This document shows, piece after piece, positions 33,281-42,790 of a stretch of 51,415 bases of DNA. The notes below the pieces were generated by a model that ran no database searches, was not told the origin of the DNA, and saw nothing but the letters and a program-made list of their open reading frames with translations. A program made the translations under genes and the position numbers. Every line of letters begins with the position of its first letter. The first letter of the stretch is position 1. Source of the DNA: Spirochaetaceae bacterium (GTDB lineage Bacteria > Spirochaetota > Spirochaetia > Treponematales > Treponemataceae); NCBI GenBank assembly GCA_017622135.1, contig JAGARR010000034.1:1-51415 (forward strand), read 5' to 3'.

Positions 33281-36200
33281 AATCCACCAGACCAGTAGAC
33301 AGGGCCACCTTCTTGCGGCCCTCCATCTCGTCCAATTCGGCCATCTGGTTCATCAGGGACTCTGGATCGTCGAACCGCTTTTCCCGCCGCCTGTTCAGCA
33401 GGGCGTACAACACCGGCGACACGAAGAGGGTCATGAAGGCGCCGGACATGAGGCCACCCACCAGGGTGAGGCACATAGGCTGCATGGACTCGGCACCCTC
33501 GCCGGGGAAGAAGGCCATGGGCAGCATTCCCAGCACCGTGGTGAGGGTAGTCATCAGGATGGGCCGCAGACGGTTCCGTCCCGCCAGGATGCAGGCCTTC
33601 CGCACCGGCATCTTCTCACGCACCAGCTGGTTGGTGAAGTCCACCAGCACGATTCCGTTGTTGACGACAATTCCCACCAAGGACACGATTCCCACGTAGG
33701 CGTAGAGGCTCAGGGTCTGGCCGGTAATCTTGTAGATGCCCACCACACCAATCAGCACCAGGGGAATGGACAGGAACACAATCAGGGGATCCACCAGAGA
33801 CTCGAACTGGGCGGCCATCACCACGAACACCAGGAAGACCGCCAGGGCGATAACCAGCAGGAACACCTTGCCGAAGCTTTCGATGTCCCGGGCATCTCCG
33901 GCGAATTCCAGGTCAACGGAATCCGGCAGCACGATGTTGTTGGTAACCAGCTCCTCCACCAGCTGCTGCACCTCCGTGGCCACCGCTCCCTCCACCAGAC
34001 TGGCGGTGACATGGTTCACCCGCTCCCCGTTCTCCTCACGGATGCTGCGGGGGGAACGGCCTTCGGTGAAGGTGATGAAATTGTCCAGGGTCATGAGACC
34101 CGCCGAGGTGGACACGGTGAGGGCGCTCAGATCCGAAGGGCTCTGGATGTCCAGCTCCCGCATCTGCACCACCACATCCATGTTCTGGCCGTTGCCGTGG
34201 AACACTGTGGCAGTGGAGCCGGTGATGGCAGTTTGCAGTACCTGGGTGATGGAGCTGACGCTGACTCCAGCCTGGGCGGCGGCATCAGTATTGATGGCAA
34301 TCTGAAACCGGGGAGACCCATCCTCCGTGTCAGTGGAAACATCCTTCAGTGCGGGAACATTGTCCTCCAGCAGCTCCACAATCTGGTCCATCACCTGCTG
34401 GGCGGCGGTGGCATCGGTAGAAAGCACCTTGATGTCTATTCCGCCAGAGCCACCACCAAAGCCACGGCCACTACCTGCGGTGATGGTGACATCACTCCAT
34501 TGGTTCAAATAGGGATTCAAGGCAGAGCGAACCTCCGCCGCCGACATGGTTTGCTTTTCCAGCTCCGGCAGGTTGATCTGGATGGAACCGGAATTGCTGT
34601 TGCCGCTGTTGAGGACGATGGTCTCGTAGGCTCCCTCCAGCTCCTTCAGCACAATGTCCTGGAATTGGAACAGGTAGTCCCGCACCACTTGGTTGTTGGT
34701 ACCGATGGGCATGGAAAGCCGCACCGTCACCCGGTCGTCGGCGCTGGAGGAGGGAGCCAGGTTCATTCCCATGGAACTGAACTGCAGGATGCTCACCACC
34801 AGCATCACCGCCACCAATGACAGCACTAAAAACTTGTTGGAAAGGCAGAATTCCAGCATTCTGCCGTAGGCATCCTCCAGCTTCTGCTGAGTCACGTCGA
34901 ACCACTGGTCAATCCTTTTCAGCAGCCTGTTCTTCAAGGGCTTTTGGGTGCGGGTATCCAGCTTCATGATGCTGCCGCAGAGGGCGGGCACCAGGGTCAC
35001 AGCCACCACAAAGGAGGCGATGAGGGAGACGCAGACGGTGATAATCATGTCACGGAACATCTGGCCGAACATCTCCAGCTGGGCCTCATAGATCAACATG
35101 GGCACGAAAACACAGAGGGTGGTGGCAGTTGAGGCGAAGATGGCGGTCATCATGTTGCGGCTTCCCAGGATGGCGGCAATGGCGGATTTCTGTCCCTTCT
35201 GGCGGCGCAGCTGGATGTTCTCCAGAATGACGATGGAGGAGTCCACCGTCATTCCCAGTCCCAGGATGAGCCCCGACATGGTCATGAGGTTCACCGTCAG
35301 GTCCAGGAAGGCCATCACCAGCAGGGTCAGCATGAAGGAGATGGGAATGGAAAGGCCGATGATGACGGAGCTCTTGATGCTGCGGAGGAACACAAAGATG
35401 ATGAGCATGGCCAGGATGGCTCCCTCCACAGCGGAGCTATAGACCTGGCTCAAGGTGGCGTCGATGAGGGTGGTGTCGTCGCTCAAAACCCGCAGAGTGA
35501 TGCCAGTGGGAAGCTGCTGGTTGATGAGAGGCAGCATGGCATGAATGCCCTTGGAGATGCTGGAGGCATTGGTACCAGACTCGTTGGACACGCTGATGTA
35601 GAGCCCCGGACTGCCGTTGATGTAGACGCTGCGCTCCGTGGTGTCCTCGTAGACCTCCGCCACATCGTCAAGGCGGATGGCCGCACCCTCCTTGGCGGCA
35701 ATGACAGTGGTGCGGATATCCTCCAGGGACTGGAAGTACTCGTTGGTGACAATTTCGTAGTCTGTCTTTCCGTGGGTGATGGTGCCGGAGGACACCTGCA
35801 TGTTCCGGGCGGCCAGGGCGGAACGGATGCTCTGGGCCGTCAAGCCGAAGGCCTCCAGCCGGTTGCGGGACAGGTCCACGATGACTCTGCGGGACACCCC
35901 GCCGCTGACATCGGTGGTGGCGACACCGTCCACCCGTTCCAGCAGGGGCTGCACAATGTCCTCCGCCAAGGTTTTGAGCTCGTCCACCGGCAGGTCACCC
36001 TCCACCGCCAGCTGCATGATAGGACGGGAGTCTATGTTAAACTGGAAGATGGAGGGTGTGCCGCACCCGTCGGGCAAACGGTTCGAGATATTAGACAGGG
36101 CAGCGGTAACGTCATCCTTGGCCTGCTCCAAGTCCGTGTCGTAGCCGAATTCCAGCCGAACCTGGCTGCGGCCGTTGCTGGAGGTGGAGGTGATGGACTG

Positions 36201-36431
36201 GAGGCCGGGAATGCGGTTCAGTCTGCTGACGATGATGTCGGTGACGTTGGTGTCAATCTCCTCTGGCCCCACATTAGGATAGGAGGTGCTGACGGTGAGC
36301 ATGGGCAGCTCGGTGGAAGGATACAGGGCGATTCCCAGCCGGGGGATGAATACAGCGGCAATGACGCAGGCCAGCACATAGAGCATGGTGATGGTGACGG
36401 GCCTGCGGACTGAAAGCTCTGAGACATTCAT
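33279..36431 (-). CDS. RND-family efflux transporter (AcrB/MdtB-like)
   Basis: Inner-membrane pump of 1050 aa in the hydrophobe/amphiphile-efflux RND family. It shows the 12-segment pattern with two large periplasmic loops (about 40-330 and 550-860), starting MNVSELSVRRPVTITM. In TM4 the proton-relay Asp pair of AcrB (VDDA) is VDSS (about residue 394), so one Asp remains, as in several HAE1-type pumps; proton coupling is likely but may differ. The ATG at 36431 lies 3 nt after the MFP stop with AAGGT before it. Last gene of the tolC-MFP-RND operon. Substrate unknown. Confidence 0.93.
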   Translation of the reverse strand: MNVSELSVRRPVTITMLYVLACVIAAVFIPRLGIALYPSTELPMLTVSTSYPNVGPEEIDTNVTDIIVSRLNRIPGLQSITSTSSNGRSQVRLEFGYDTDLEQAKDDVTAALSNISNRLPDGCGTPSIFQFNIDSRPIMQLAVEGDLPVDELKTLAEDIVQPLLERVDGVATTDVSGGVSRRVIVDLSRNRLEAFGLTAQSIRSALAARNMQVSSGTITHGKTDYEIVTNEYFQSLEDIRTTVIAAKEGAAIRLDDVAEVYEDTTERSVYINGSPGLYISVSNESGTNASSISKGIHAMLPLINQQLPTGITLRVLSDDTTLIDATLSQVYSSAVEGAILAMLIIFVFLRSIKSSVIIGLSIPISFMLTLLVMAFLDLTVNLMTMSGLILGLGMTVDSSIVILENIQLRRQKGQKSAIAAILGSRNMMTAIFASTATTLCVFVPMLIYEAQLEMFGQMFRDMIITVCVSLIASFVVAVTLVPALCGSIMKLDTRTQKPLKNRLLKRIDQWFDVTQQKLEDAYGRMLEFCLSNKFLVLSLVAVMLVVSILQFSSMGMNLAPSSSADDRVTVRLSMPIGTNNQVVRDYLFQFQDIVLKELEGAYETIVLNSGNSNSGSIQINLPELEKQTMSAAEVRSALNPYLNQWSDVTITAGSGRGFGGGSGGIDIKVLSTDATAAQQVMDQIVELLEDNVPALKDVSTDTEDGSPRFQIAINTDAAAQAGVSVSSITQVLQTAITGSTATVFHGNGQNMDVVVQMRELDIQSPSDLSALTVSTSAGLMTLDNFITFTEGRSPRSIREENGERVNHVTASLVEGAVATEVQQLVEELVTNNIVLPDSVDLEFAGDARDIESFGKVFLLVIALAVFLVFVVMAAQFESLVDPLIVFLSIPLVLIGVVGIYKITGQTLSLYAYVGIVSLVGIVVNNGIVLVDFTNQLVREKMPVRKACILAGRNRLRPILMTTLTTVLGMLPMAFFPGEGAESMQPMCLTLVGGLMSGAFMTLFVSPVLYALLNRRREKRFDDPESLMNQMAELDEMEGRKKVALSTGLVD

Positions 36432-36434
36432 ACC

Positions 36435-37466
36435 TTACCTACCTGCTGGGGGCTGGGTTGCCGGCTGACCTGAAGATTGACCGGAGGCTCCAGTAGTAGC
36501 CATGGCAGTACCGGCAACGCGGACCTTCATGCCCTCCGTGACAGAGCCTGCCACAATCACCTGATCTCCCTGAATGAGGCCGCTGACAATCTGGATATCA
36601 TTGTCGTTGGACACCCCGGTGGTGACAAGCTTTCGATAGGCGGTGTTGTCGGCAGCCACCACAAAGACGGCGGAATCATCATTATAGGAGCGGATGGCCT
36701 CCAGGGGCACCACAAAGGTATCCTTTTCTTCTATGATCACCAGCCGAACCTGGGCGAACATACCCGGCTTGATGCGGCTGTCCTGCTGGTCCAGAACAAG
36801 AGTCACCTCCTGGGTACGGCTTGCAGGATTCACCACTGGAGAGATGGAGGCGATTCTTGCTGTAAAGTGCTCCTCCGGGGCAGACACCAATGACACGTAG
36901 GCAGGAAGCCCCACCTTCAGGTAGGAGCTGTACTTTTCCGACACCTTCACCCGAATCTCCAAATCCTGCAGGGAGCCGATGACAGCCAGGGCGTTGCTGG
37001 TGCCAATGGTGTCCCCCACGCTGTAGGGCTGCTGGATAATAGTTCCAGCCACTGTGGCAGTGACCGGGCTGGCAGCATAGGCGGAGCCGGGGCGGGAGGG
37101 ATCCACATAAGCAATGACCTCGCCCCTCCGCACCGTGTCCCCCAGAGACTTCAAGATGCGGCTCACCTTGCCGGAGGTGTCGGGATAGATGCTGGTCTCC
37201 GTACGGGAGGCAACATCTCCGTTCAGCAGCACCGTCTTCTGCAGGGTCTCCGGCTCCATAGCCTTGACGGATACCGTCACCGTGGTCATATCTCCCTGAG
37301 AGCCCCCACGCCCCATTCCCGACATTCCCTGTGGCATTCCGCCGCCAGACTCCTTTCCCACCATGGTGAGAATTCCCACCGTCACAAAGACAGCCATAAG
37401 GACAATCACGATTATCTTGCCGATACGGTCGGCCTTCTTTTCAACAGTCATCTTTTCTCCTGACAT
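36435..37466 (-). CDS. RND membrane fusion (periplasmic adaptor) protein
   Basis: Protein of 343 aa, with one N-terminal membrane segment (about 16-35) followed by a Gly/Met-rich linker (ESGGGMPQGMSGMGRGGSQG). A lipoyl/barrel-sandwich domain (about 75-160) and beta-barrel (about 170-245) follow, then a Ser/Gln/Pro-rich C-terminus. The alpha-hairpin between lipoyl halves is nearly absent, typical of short adaptors. ATG 37466 has AAGGAG six bases upstream; ATG 37451 also has an AGGAG. It connects the RND pump to the TolC-like channel. Confidence 0.92.
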   Translation of the reverse strand: MSGEKMTVEKKADRIGKIIVIVLMAVFVTVGILTMVGKESGGGMPQGMSGMGRGGSQGDMTTVTVSVKAMEPETLQKTVLLNGDVASRTETSIYPDTSGKVSRILKSLGDTVRRGEVIAYVDPSRPGSAYAASPVTATVAGTIIQQPYSVGDTIGTSNALAVIGSLQDLEIRVKVSEKYSSYLKVGLPAYVSLVSAPEEHFTARIASISPVVNPASRTQEVTLVLDQQDSRIKPGMFAQVRLVIIEEKDTFVVPLEAIRSYNDDSAVFVVAADNTAYRKLVTTGVSNDNDIQIVSGLIQGDQVIVAGSVTEGMKVRVAGTAMATTGASGQSSGQPATQPPAGR

Positions 37467-37533
37467 GAATCTCTCCTTACCTTCGCCAATTCCTTTGGCG
37501 ACCCCTCCAGCCTTCCAGCGGCCTTCTCTAAAA

Positions 37534-38967
37534 CTATTCCTGCACCCCGAAGCGCTGGTACAGCTGCTCCACCTCCAGCCCCAGGGCATCGGCAAGATTC
37601 TCCACCCCCACCAGATACTGGGCCTGGGAGTTGCTGGCTGCCAGCTGGGCGGACACCATCTGCTGACGAGAGGTCTCCAGATCCGTCTGGCTCACCAAGC
37701 CCGCCCGATAGCCTTCCTGGGACAGCTGGTAGGAGCGCTCCGCAATGGATTCGTTCAGCCGGGCAATGTCGATGGCGTGCCACCGCTGCCCCACCTCCGC
37801 CACCTTAGTGGCAATGTCCTGCTGGGCCTGGGCAAGGGTGGTGTCCAGATTCAGCTGGGCGACAGTCACGGCATCCGCAGCCTGCTTCAAGGAAAGGCTT
37901 TTGGTGGAACCGGGAATAAAGCCATCCACCGGAATTGAGACGGAAACGGAAAAGCTTCCCGTCACCGAGGGGCCGTCATCACGCTGGCCGGGCGGGGAGA
38001 ACCGCAGGGACTCCGAAAGCCCCACCGAAGGAGCACGGGCCGCCAGGTTCTGGGCCGTCTTGGTAAGCTTGGCCTGCCGGAGGAGCTGCTGCTTCTGGAC
38101 AACATCATGGCGGCCCTCAAGGTAGTCCTGGATCAGCTGCTGGGTGTCAGGCAGCTGGAGCTGCACCAGCTGGAATTCCTCCCCCGGCACCACGGTTTCC
38201 TGAATCCCCAGCAACAGCTGAAAGGCTGCCAAGTTCGACTGGTACTTGAACTGAGCCTTCTCCAGCTCTGGCTGGGCGGAAACGTATGCGTACTGGGAGC
38301 GCAGCATATCCAGCTCCGAGGCAAGACCCCGGTTGTAGTTCCGGCGAGCCAGCTCATATTGGCTGCGGGTCAACTCCAGATTGTCCTCCAGAACGGAAAG
38401 ATTCTTGGCCTCCGCCACCAAGTTATAGAAGGATGAGGCGACGTTGGCCATCACCGTCTGGAGCTGCAGCTGGTAGTTCGTCTGGGCAATCTCGTAGCCG
38501 AGAGCGGCCAGCTGCATCTGCACGGGAATACCCGCCGTCAATGACAGGCTTACACCACCGGAAATTCCCCAGCTCCAGTTGGCATTGCCACCAGCAGCAG
38601 GAGTTCCAGCCCCTGAACCACTGGAGCCGTCCACAATAGTGTGGCTGTTGGACACGGAGCCCCCCAGGTTGATTCCCGGAAGAAAGGAATTCCAGCGGGC
38701 CTGGGAGGAACGGCGGGCAGCCTCCAGGGTGAGCCGTTGGGCACGGAGGGTGGCGTTTCCCTCCAAGGCCAGAGCCTGAGCCTTCGCAAGGGAAACTACC
38801 CGTCCGCCGTCGCCATCGGACAAGGACATTCCGGAAGGGACTTGGCCAGACACTACGGCGGCAGTCCATACCCACAGGAACAGCAGGGCGGCAGCCCAAC
38901 TGCAATGGCGGGAAGAAATAAACCGTCCAGAGGAACCGGCGAAAGGATAACGATTTTTTTCCAGCAT
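37534..38967 (-). CDS. TolC-like outer-membrane efflux channel
   Basis: Protein of 477 aa with an N-terminal hydrophobic export signal (about 18-40). Two OEP-type helical repeats follow, with LAKAQALALEGNATLRAQRLTL at the first, YNLVAEAKNLSVLEDNLELT in the middle and SYQLSQEGYRAGLVSQTDLE at the second. It forms the trimeric exit duct for the adjacent pump. ATG 38967 was chosen because GAGG lies upstream, although spacing is about 9 nt; ATG 38982 is an alternative. First gene of the efflux operon, divergent from the two-component genes. Confidence 0.92.
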   Translation of the reverse strand: MLEKNRYPFAGSSGRFISSRHCSWAAALLFLWVWTAAVVSGQVPSGMSLSDGDGGRVVSLAKAQALALEGNATLRAQRLTLEAARRSSQARWNSFLPGINLGGSVSNSHTIVDGSSGSGAGTPAAGGNANWSWGISGGVSLSLTAGIPVQMQLAALGYEIAQTNYQLQLQTVMANVASSFYNLVAEAKNLSVLEDNLELTRSQYELARRNYNRGLASELDMLRSQYAYVSAQPELEKAQFKYQSNLAAFQLLLGIQETVVPGEEFQLVQLQLPDTQQLIQDYLEGRHDVVQKQQLLRQAKLTKTAQNLAARAPSVGLSESLRFSPPGQRDDGPSVTGSFSVSVSIPVDGFIPGSTKSLSLKQAADAVTVAQLNLDTTLAQAQQDIATKVAEVGQRWHAIDIARLNESIAERSYQLSQEGYRAGLVSQTDLETSRQQMVSAQLAASNSQAQYLVGVENLADALGLEVEQLYQRFGVQE

Positions 38968-39040
38968 CTGTATTTTCCTCATACGCAATGGATTGTACCA
39001 ACCGTCCTTAAAATGAAACTTAAAACAAATTGCAAATAAT

Positions 39041-39076
39041 ATTTTGTTAGAAACAGTCAAAACATCTTAACAAAAT
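39041..39076. promoter_or_regulatory. Inverted-repeat operator candidate between efflux operon and two-component genes
   Basis: A perfect 9-bp inverted repeat, ATTTTGTTA (39041-39049) and TAACAAAAT (39068-39076), separated by 18 nt. Its right arm overlaps the -35 (TTAACA, 39067-39072) of the response regulator gene. Half-site spacing of 27 nt suggests two regulator dimers or DNA looping. Confidence 0.5.
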
Positions 39077-39095
39077 TTCCTGTCAATGTCATAGT
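39067..39095 (+). promoter_or_regulatory. Candidate promoter of the two-component operon
   Basis: -35 TTAACA (39067-39072), 17-nt spacer, -10 CATAGT (39090-39095), with a ~16-nt leader holding GAGG. Confidence 0.45.
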
Positions 39096-39117
39096 AGGAG
39101 AACAATCGAGGCAACCT

Positions 39118-39828
39118 ATGGGAAACAAAATTCTACTGATAGAAGATACAACGGAACTGGCCGCACTCATTACCCTCTATCTGAACAAGGAGGGCATGGA
39201 GATCAAGCCAGTGGAAAGCGGCGAGGAGGCATTGACGGTGCTGGAAAGCTTCCAGCCGGAGCTGGTGCTGCTGGACTTGAATCTGCCGGGCATGGGGGGC
39301 TTTGAATTCCTCCAGATTTTCCGCGAGACAAGCCAGGTGCCGATACTCATCATATCCGCCAGGGACAGCGAGGAGGACATCATCCAGGGGCTGGGTGGAG
39401 GAGCCGATGAGTACATCACCAAGCCCTTCTCCCCCAAGGTGCTAGTGGCCCGGGTCCAGGCCATGCTGCGGCGGGCGGGAAGCACCACCGATGCTCCAGC
39501 CCAAGAGCAGACCTTTCAGTTCGGTCCCTTCCATCTCTACTGCGACCGTTACCTCCTTACCCGCAATGGACAGCGTATCCCCCTCTCCTCCAAGGAATTT
39601 TCCATTCTGGCCCATCTGGTGCGAAACGCCGGCATTCCCCTCACAGCCCAAGCCATCTACCGGGACGTATGGGGACGAGCCTACGGTGACATCTCCGCGG
39701 TGGCAGTGTACATCCAGCGGCTGCGACGAAAGATTGAGGACAACCCCTCCGTCCCGGCCTACATCGAGAACATCCACGGCCTGGGCTACCAGTTCAACAT
39801 TCCGCCCCAAGAGGACGGCTCCCGGTGA
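39118..39828 (+). CDS. OmpR/PhoB-family response regulator
   Basis: Protein of 236 aa. The receiver domain (1-120) has acidic pocket Glu9/Asp10, phospho-acceptor Asp53 (LLDLNLPG), Ser80 and Lys102 (TKPFSP). The winged-helix DNA-binding domain (about 135-228) ends in YIENIHGLGYQF. It pairs with the overlapping kinase gene. The divergent efflux operon and the inverted repeat between them make it the likely regulator of that operon. Confidence 0.94.
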   Translation: MGNKILLIEDTTELAALITLYLNKEGMEIKPVESGEEALTVLESFQPELVLLDLNLPGMGGFEFLQIFRETSQVPILIISARDSEEDIIQGLGGGADEYITKPFSPKVLVARVQAMLRRAGSTTDAPAQEQTFQFGPFHLYCDRYLLTRNGQRIPLSSKEFSILAHLVRNAGIPLTAQAIYRDVWGRAYGDISAVAVYIQRLRRKIEDNPSVPAYIENIHGLGYQFNIPPQEDGSR

Positions 39829-41228
39829 AAATCAGGACCCAGTTCATCCTGTTGCTGATTGCCCTCTTCCTGATTCCCGTGTTCATGCTGGGAACCTTGG
39901 TGCTCTCCAGCTGGTTTCGCTCCCCCAGCAACATCTTCATTCCCTCCTGGGAGGAAATCTCAAAGCGAGATACCCTTGGCCACAACAAGCAGGAGTGGGA
40001 GCAGGTGCGGGATTTCATCAAGCAGCTGCCAGACTCAGTGGAGGTGGCCGTGCTATCGGACAAGGGAATGGTGCTGCTGTCCTCCATCCCCGGCATAACG
40101 GTAGGAGACCAGCTGACGGAGGAGGAGCTGATGGCGGTGTTTGCCACCAACACCCAGGACTACCTCTACCAAATCGACCGGAATTTCCATCCCGAAAACG
40201 GTGACTCATCCCAGCTGATGATCATCACCCGGCTGCTGCGGGAGAACCAGTACAAATGGGACACGGTAATCGACCAGCTGAAGGCTATCGTCAACGTGTT
40301 CAGCCTGCTGCTATTCCTGTGCATCAGCGGCATCATCTACCTGTCCCACGTCCTCTCCCGATCCATGGAGGTGCTGGAGCGGGAGACCAGGAGCCTGGCC
40401 AAGGGCAACCTTAACAAGGAGATACAGGTGCGGGGCAACAACGAGATTCTCTCCCTCACCAATTCCCTCAACAGCATGAGGCTGGCCCTGCTGGAGGAGC
40501 AGAAGCGGCGATCCTGGCTCATCATGGGAATCAGCCACGACCTGCGGACCCCCCTGGCCCTCATCAAGGGCTACACCGAAGCCATCTGCGACGGCACCGC
40601 CGACTCCCCGGAAATCATCAGCAAGTCCCTGGAGATTGTAGGCGAGAAGGTGGACCAGCTGGACGCCATGATAGACGACCTCATCAACTTTGTGCGGCTG
40701 GACTCAGGGGACCTGAAGCAGAATCTGGAGCTGGTGCCGCTGGCTCCACTCCTCTCGGACTACGCCACCCGGCTGCAGGAGGATGGCAGGATTCTGGGAC
40801 GCACCGTCACCACCGCCATCACCCTGCCGGCGGATCTGGCGGTTCCCCTGGACGAAAGTCTGATGGTACGGGTGCTGGACAACCTCTGCGGCAACGCCAT
40901 CCGCTACACCAGCCCAGGCGGCACCATCAGCCTCACCGCCCGCCTTGCCGCCACCCCCAAACGGAGGAAGGGCGGCCAGAAGGCAGCCAGGAACCGGGAG
41001 GGCCAGGTAATCCTGCAGGTGCAGGACAATGGCTGCGGCATCCCGGAGGCGGACCAGCCTCACGTGTTCGACCCCTTCTTCCGGGGGGACAACTCCCTGA
41101 AAAGCGAGGGCAAGGGACTGGGACTGGCGGTGGTGAAGACGGTGGCGGACACCCTGGGCTGGACCATCCGGGTGGAGTCGGAGCGGGGCACCGGCAGCTG
41201 CTTCACCCTGGAGATTCCGGTATATTGA
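39825..41228 (+). CDS. Sensor histidine kinase
   Basis: Membrane kinase of 467 aa. TM1 (about 6-30) and TM2 (about 155-178) bracket a ~125-aa periplasmic sensor region. HAMP (about 178-225), HisKA with phospho-accepting His238 (ISHDLRTPL) and a HATPase_c domain follow, with N box DNLCGNAIRY, G1 DNGCGIPE and G2 GKGLGLAVV. The start is GTG overlapping the regulator's stop (GTGA). The signal sensed is unknown; envelope stress or toxic compounds would fit the neighbouring efflux genes. Confidence 0.93.
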   Translation: MKIRTQFILLLIALFLIPVFMLGTLVLSSWFRSPSNIFIPSWEEISKRDTLGHNKQEWEQVRDFIKQLPDSVEVAVLSDKGMVLLSSIPGITVGDQLTEEELMAVFATNTQDYLYQIDRNFHPENGDSSQLMIITRLLRENQYKWDTVIDQLKAIVNVFSLLLFLCISGIIYLSHVLSRSMEVLERETRSLAKGNLNKEIQVRGNNEILSLTNSLNSMRLALLEEQKRRSWLIMGISHDLRTPLALIKGYTEAICDGTADSPEIISKSLEIVGEKVDQLDAMIDDLINFVRLDSGDLKQNLELVPLAPLLSDYATRLQEDGRILGRTVTTAITLPADLAVPLDESLMVRVLDNLCGNAIRYTSPGGTISLTARLAATPKRRKGGQKAARNREGQVILQVQDNGCGIPEADQPHVFDPFFRGDNSLKSEGKGLGLAVVKTVADTLGWTIRVESERGTGSCFTLEIPVY

Positions 41229-41280
41229 AAATGGAAAATTGAAAGATGAAAATGGGGAAAATTCATTTTTCAATTCAGCA
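41226..41280 (+). repeat. Low-complexity GAAAATGG-type repeat with hairpin
   Basis: Just after the kinase stop, short words GAAAATGG, GAAAATTG, GAAAGATG and GAAAATGG recur every 7-8 nt. The tract then folds back: TTGAAA-ATGAA pairs with TTCAT-TTTCAA around a GGGGAAAA loop. It may act as a terminator, but lacks a clean T tail. Confidence 0.5.
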
Positions 41281-41367
41281 AAGCCTTGGGGAAAATAATA
41301 GCACAAATTTCCCGGAACATTTGCATTCCGTAGCGCCACCAACTATCCTTTGAGGTAGGTGGTAAAC

Positions 41368-42636
41368 ATGAACGAAACAACAAAGCACGACTATATCAGC
41401 ATTGCAGAGACAGACCCCGGACGTATGGGCTGGATGCAGGGCTTTCCCCCACCGCAGGACAAGATTCTCTCGGCGGCGGACGGCTCCTTCTTCCAGTTTC
41501 CGGCTCTGCGCTACAGCGTGAACCACATGCGGGAATTCCTTCCCACCCGAGAAGTCTCCGCCAACAAGGAGAAGGACGGCATCCACAAATTCCACGTGAA
41601 GCTCATGAAGGAGCTGGACACGGTGACCTTCACGCCTTGGAAGGAGGCAAACGCCATCACCTGGGGAGAATCCCTGGAGCGGAACTTCACCGACGGCATC
41701 ATTATCCTGCACCGTGGCCACATCGTCTACGAGCGGTACTTTGCCGGCATGAGTCCCTGGGGCCACCACGCCGCCATGTCCGTCAGCAAGTCCTTTGCAG
41801 GGCTCTTGGCCTCCATTCTGGTGGCGGAGGGCAAGCTGGAGGAGCAGCGGACGGTGGGCTCCTACATCCCGGAGCTGCAGGACTCAGGCTTCGGAGACGC
41901 CACGGTGCGGCAGGTGATGGACATGACCACTGCCATCCAGTTCAGCGAGGACTACAACGACCCCAACTCCGACATCTGGAAGCTGTCCCAGGCGGGCAAT
42001 GTGTTCCGCCCCGCAAACTACAGCGGTCCAGGCTGCTACTACGAGTACCTGCCCGCCATCAAGAAGGATTCCCGCCACGACCACGGGGAGGCCTTCCATT
42101 ACCGCACCGCCAACACCATGGTGCTGGGCTGGCTCATCTCCCGTGTCACCGGCAAGGGGCTCGCCCAGCTCCTGTCCGAAATGATCTGGCGACCCATGGG
42201 AGCCTCCAGCGACGCCTACTACCAGCTTGACCCGGCAGGAATCGCCTTTGCCGGCGGCGGCCTGAGCATGGGCCTGCGGGACATGGCCCTCTTCGGAGAG
42301 CTGATGCGCAACGAGGGCAAGCTCAGCGGCATCCAGCTGATTCCCAAGAAGGCGGTGCAGGCCATCACCACCGGCGGCGACCCCCACGACTTTGATCGGG
42401 GCCACGAGTACCCCGACCTTCACGGCTGGAGCTACCGCAGCATGTGGTGGATCACCCACAACCACCACAAGGCCTACATGGCCCGGGGTGTCCACGGCCA
42501 GGCAATCTACATCGACCCCATGGCAGAGATGGTGATAGCGAGGTTCGCCTCCAATCCCCTTTCCTCCAACAAATATATAGATCCCCTATCCCTTCCTGCC
42601 TATGAGGCGGTGGCAAACTACCTGTTGGTTTGCTAG
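41368..42636 (+). CDS. Serine hydrolase, class C beta-lactamase/esterase fold
   Basis: Protein of 422 aa with the beta-lactamase-like domain. SxxK is SVSK (Ser138, Lys141), the second-motif Tyr is in HYRTANTMVLG, and the third motif is HGQ where beta-lactamases have K/HTG. There is no signal peptide, so it is cytoplasmic, which argues against antibiotic resistance. It resembles 6-aminohexanoate-dimer hydrolase/EstB-like proteins; the substrate is unknown. ATG 41368 was chosen over GTG 41359 as AGGTAGG lies upstream. Confidence 0.86.
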   Translation: MNETTKHDYISIAETDPGRMGWMQGFPPPQDKILSAADGSFFQFPALRYSVNHMREFLPTREVSANKEKDGIHKFHVKLMKELDTVTFTPWKEANAITWGESLERNFTDGIIILHRGHIVYERYFAGMSPWGHHAAMSVSKSFAGLLASILVAEGKLEEQRTVGSYIPELQDSGFGDATVRQVMDMTTAIQFSEDYNDPNSDIWKLSQAGNVFRPANYSGPGCYYEYLPAIKKDSRHDHGEAFHYRTANTMVLGWLISRVTGKGLAQLLSEMIWRPMGASSDAYYQLDPAGIAFAGGGLSMGLRDMALFGELMRNEGKLSGIQLIPKKAVQAITTGGDPHDFDRGHEYPDLHGWSYRSMWWITHNHHKAYMARGVHGQAIYIDPMAEMVIARFASNPLSSNKYIDPLSLPAYEAVANYLLVC

Positions 42637-42671
42637 GAGACAGGAGCCGATTCCGTCGGCTTCCACTCCAG

Positions 42672-42709
42672 CTGGTCTTTGAGTCAAACCTCAAGGACCA
42701 GTTTTTTTT
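42672..42709 (+). terminator. Terminator after the serine hydrolase gene
   Basis: A stem CTGGTC-TTGAG paired with CTCAA-GACCAG (single opposed mismatch), 6-nt loop, followed by eight T. A smaller AGCCGA/TCGGCT hairpin precedes it at 42648-42664. Confidence 0.92.
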
Positions 42710-42790
42710 ACCCAAGCTCTCCACCCCTGTTGATTCCAAGAAACAAATAGGACACACTGAGCACAAAACCCGTGTTAGCTTGATCATCTG

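Noticed and set aside
41368..42636. Beta-lactamase resistance gene
   Set aside because: No signal peptide and the third motif is HGQ; a cytoplasmic esterase or amidase is more likely.
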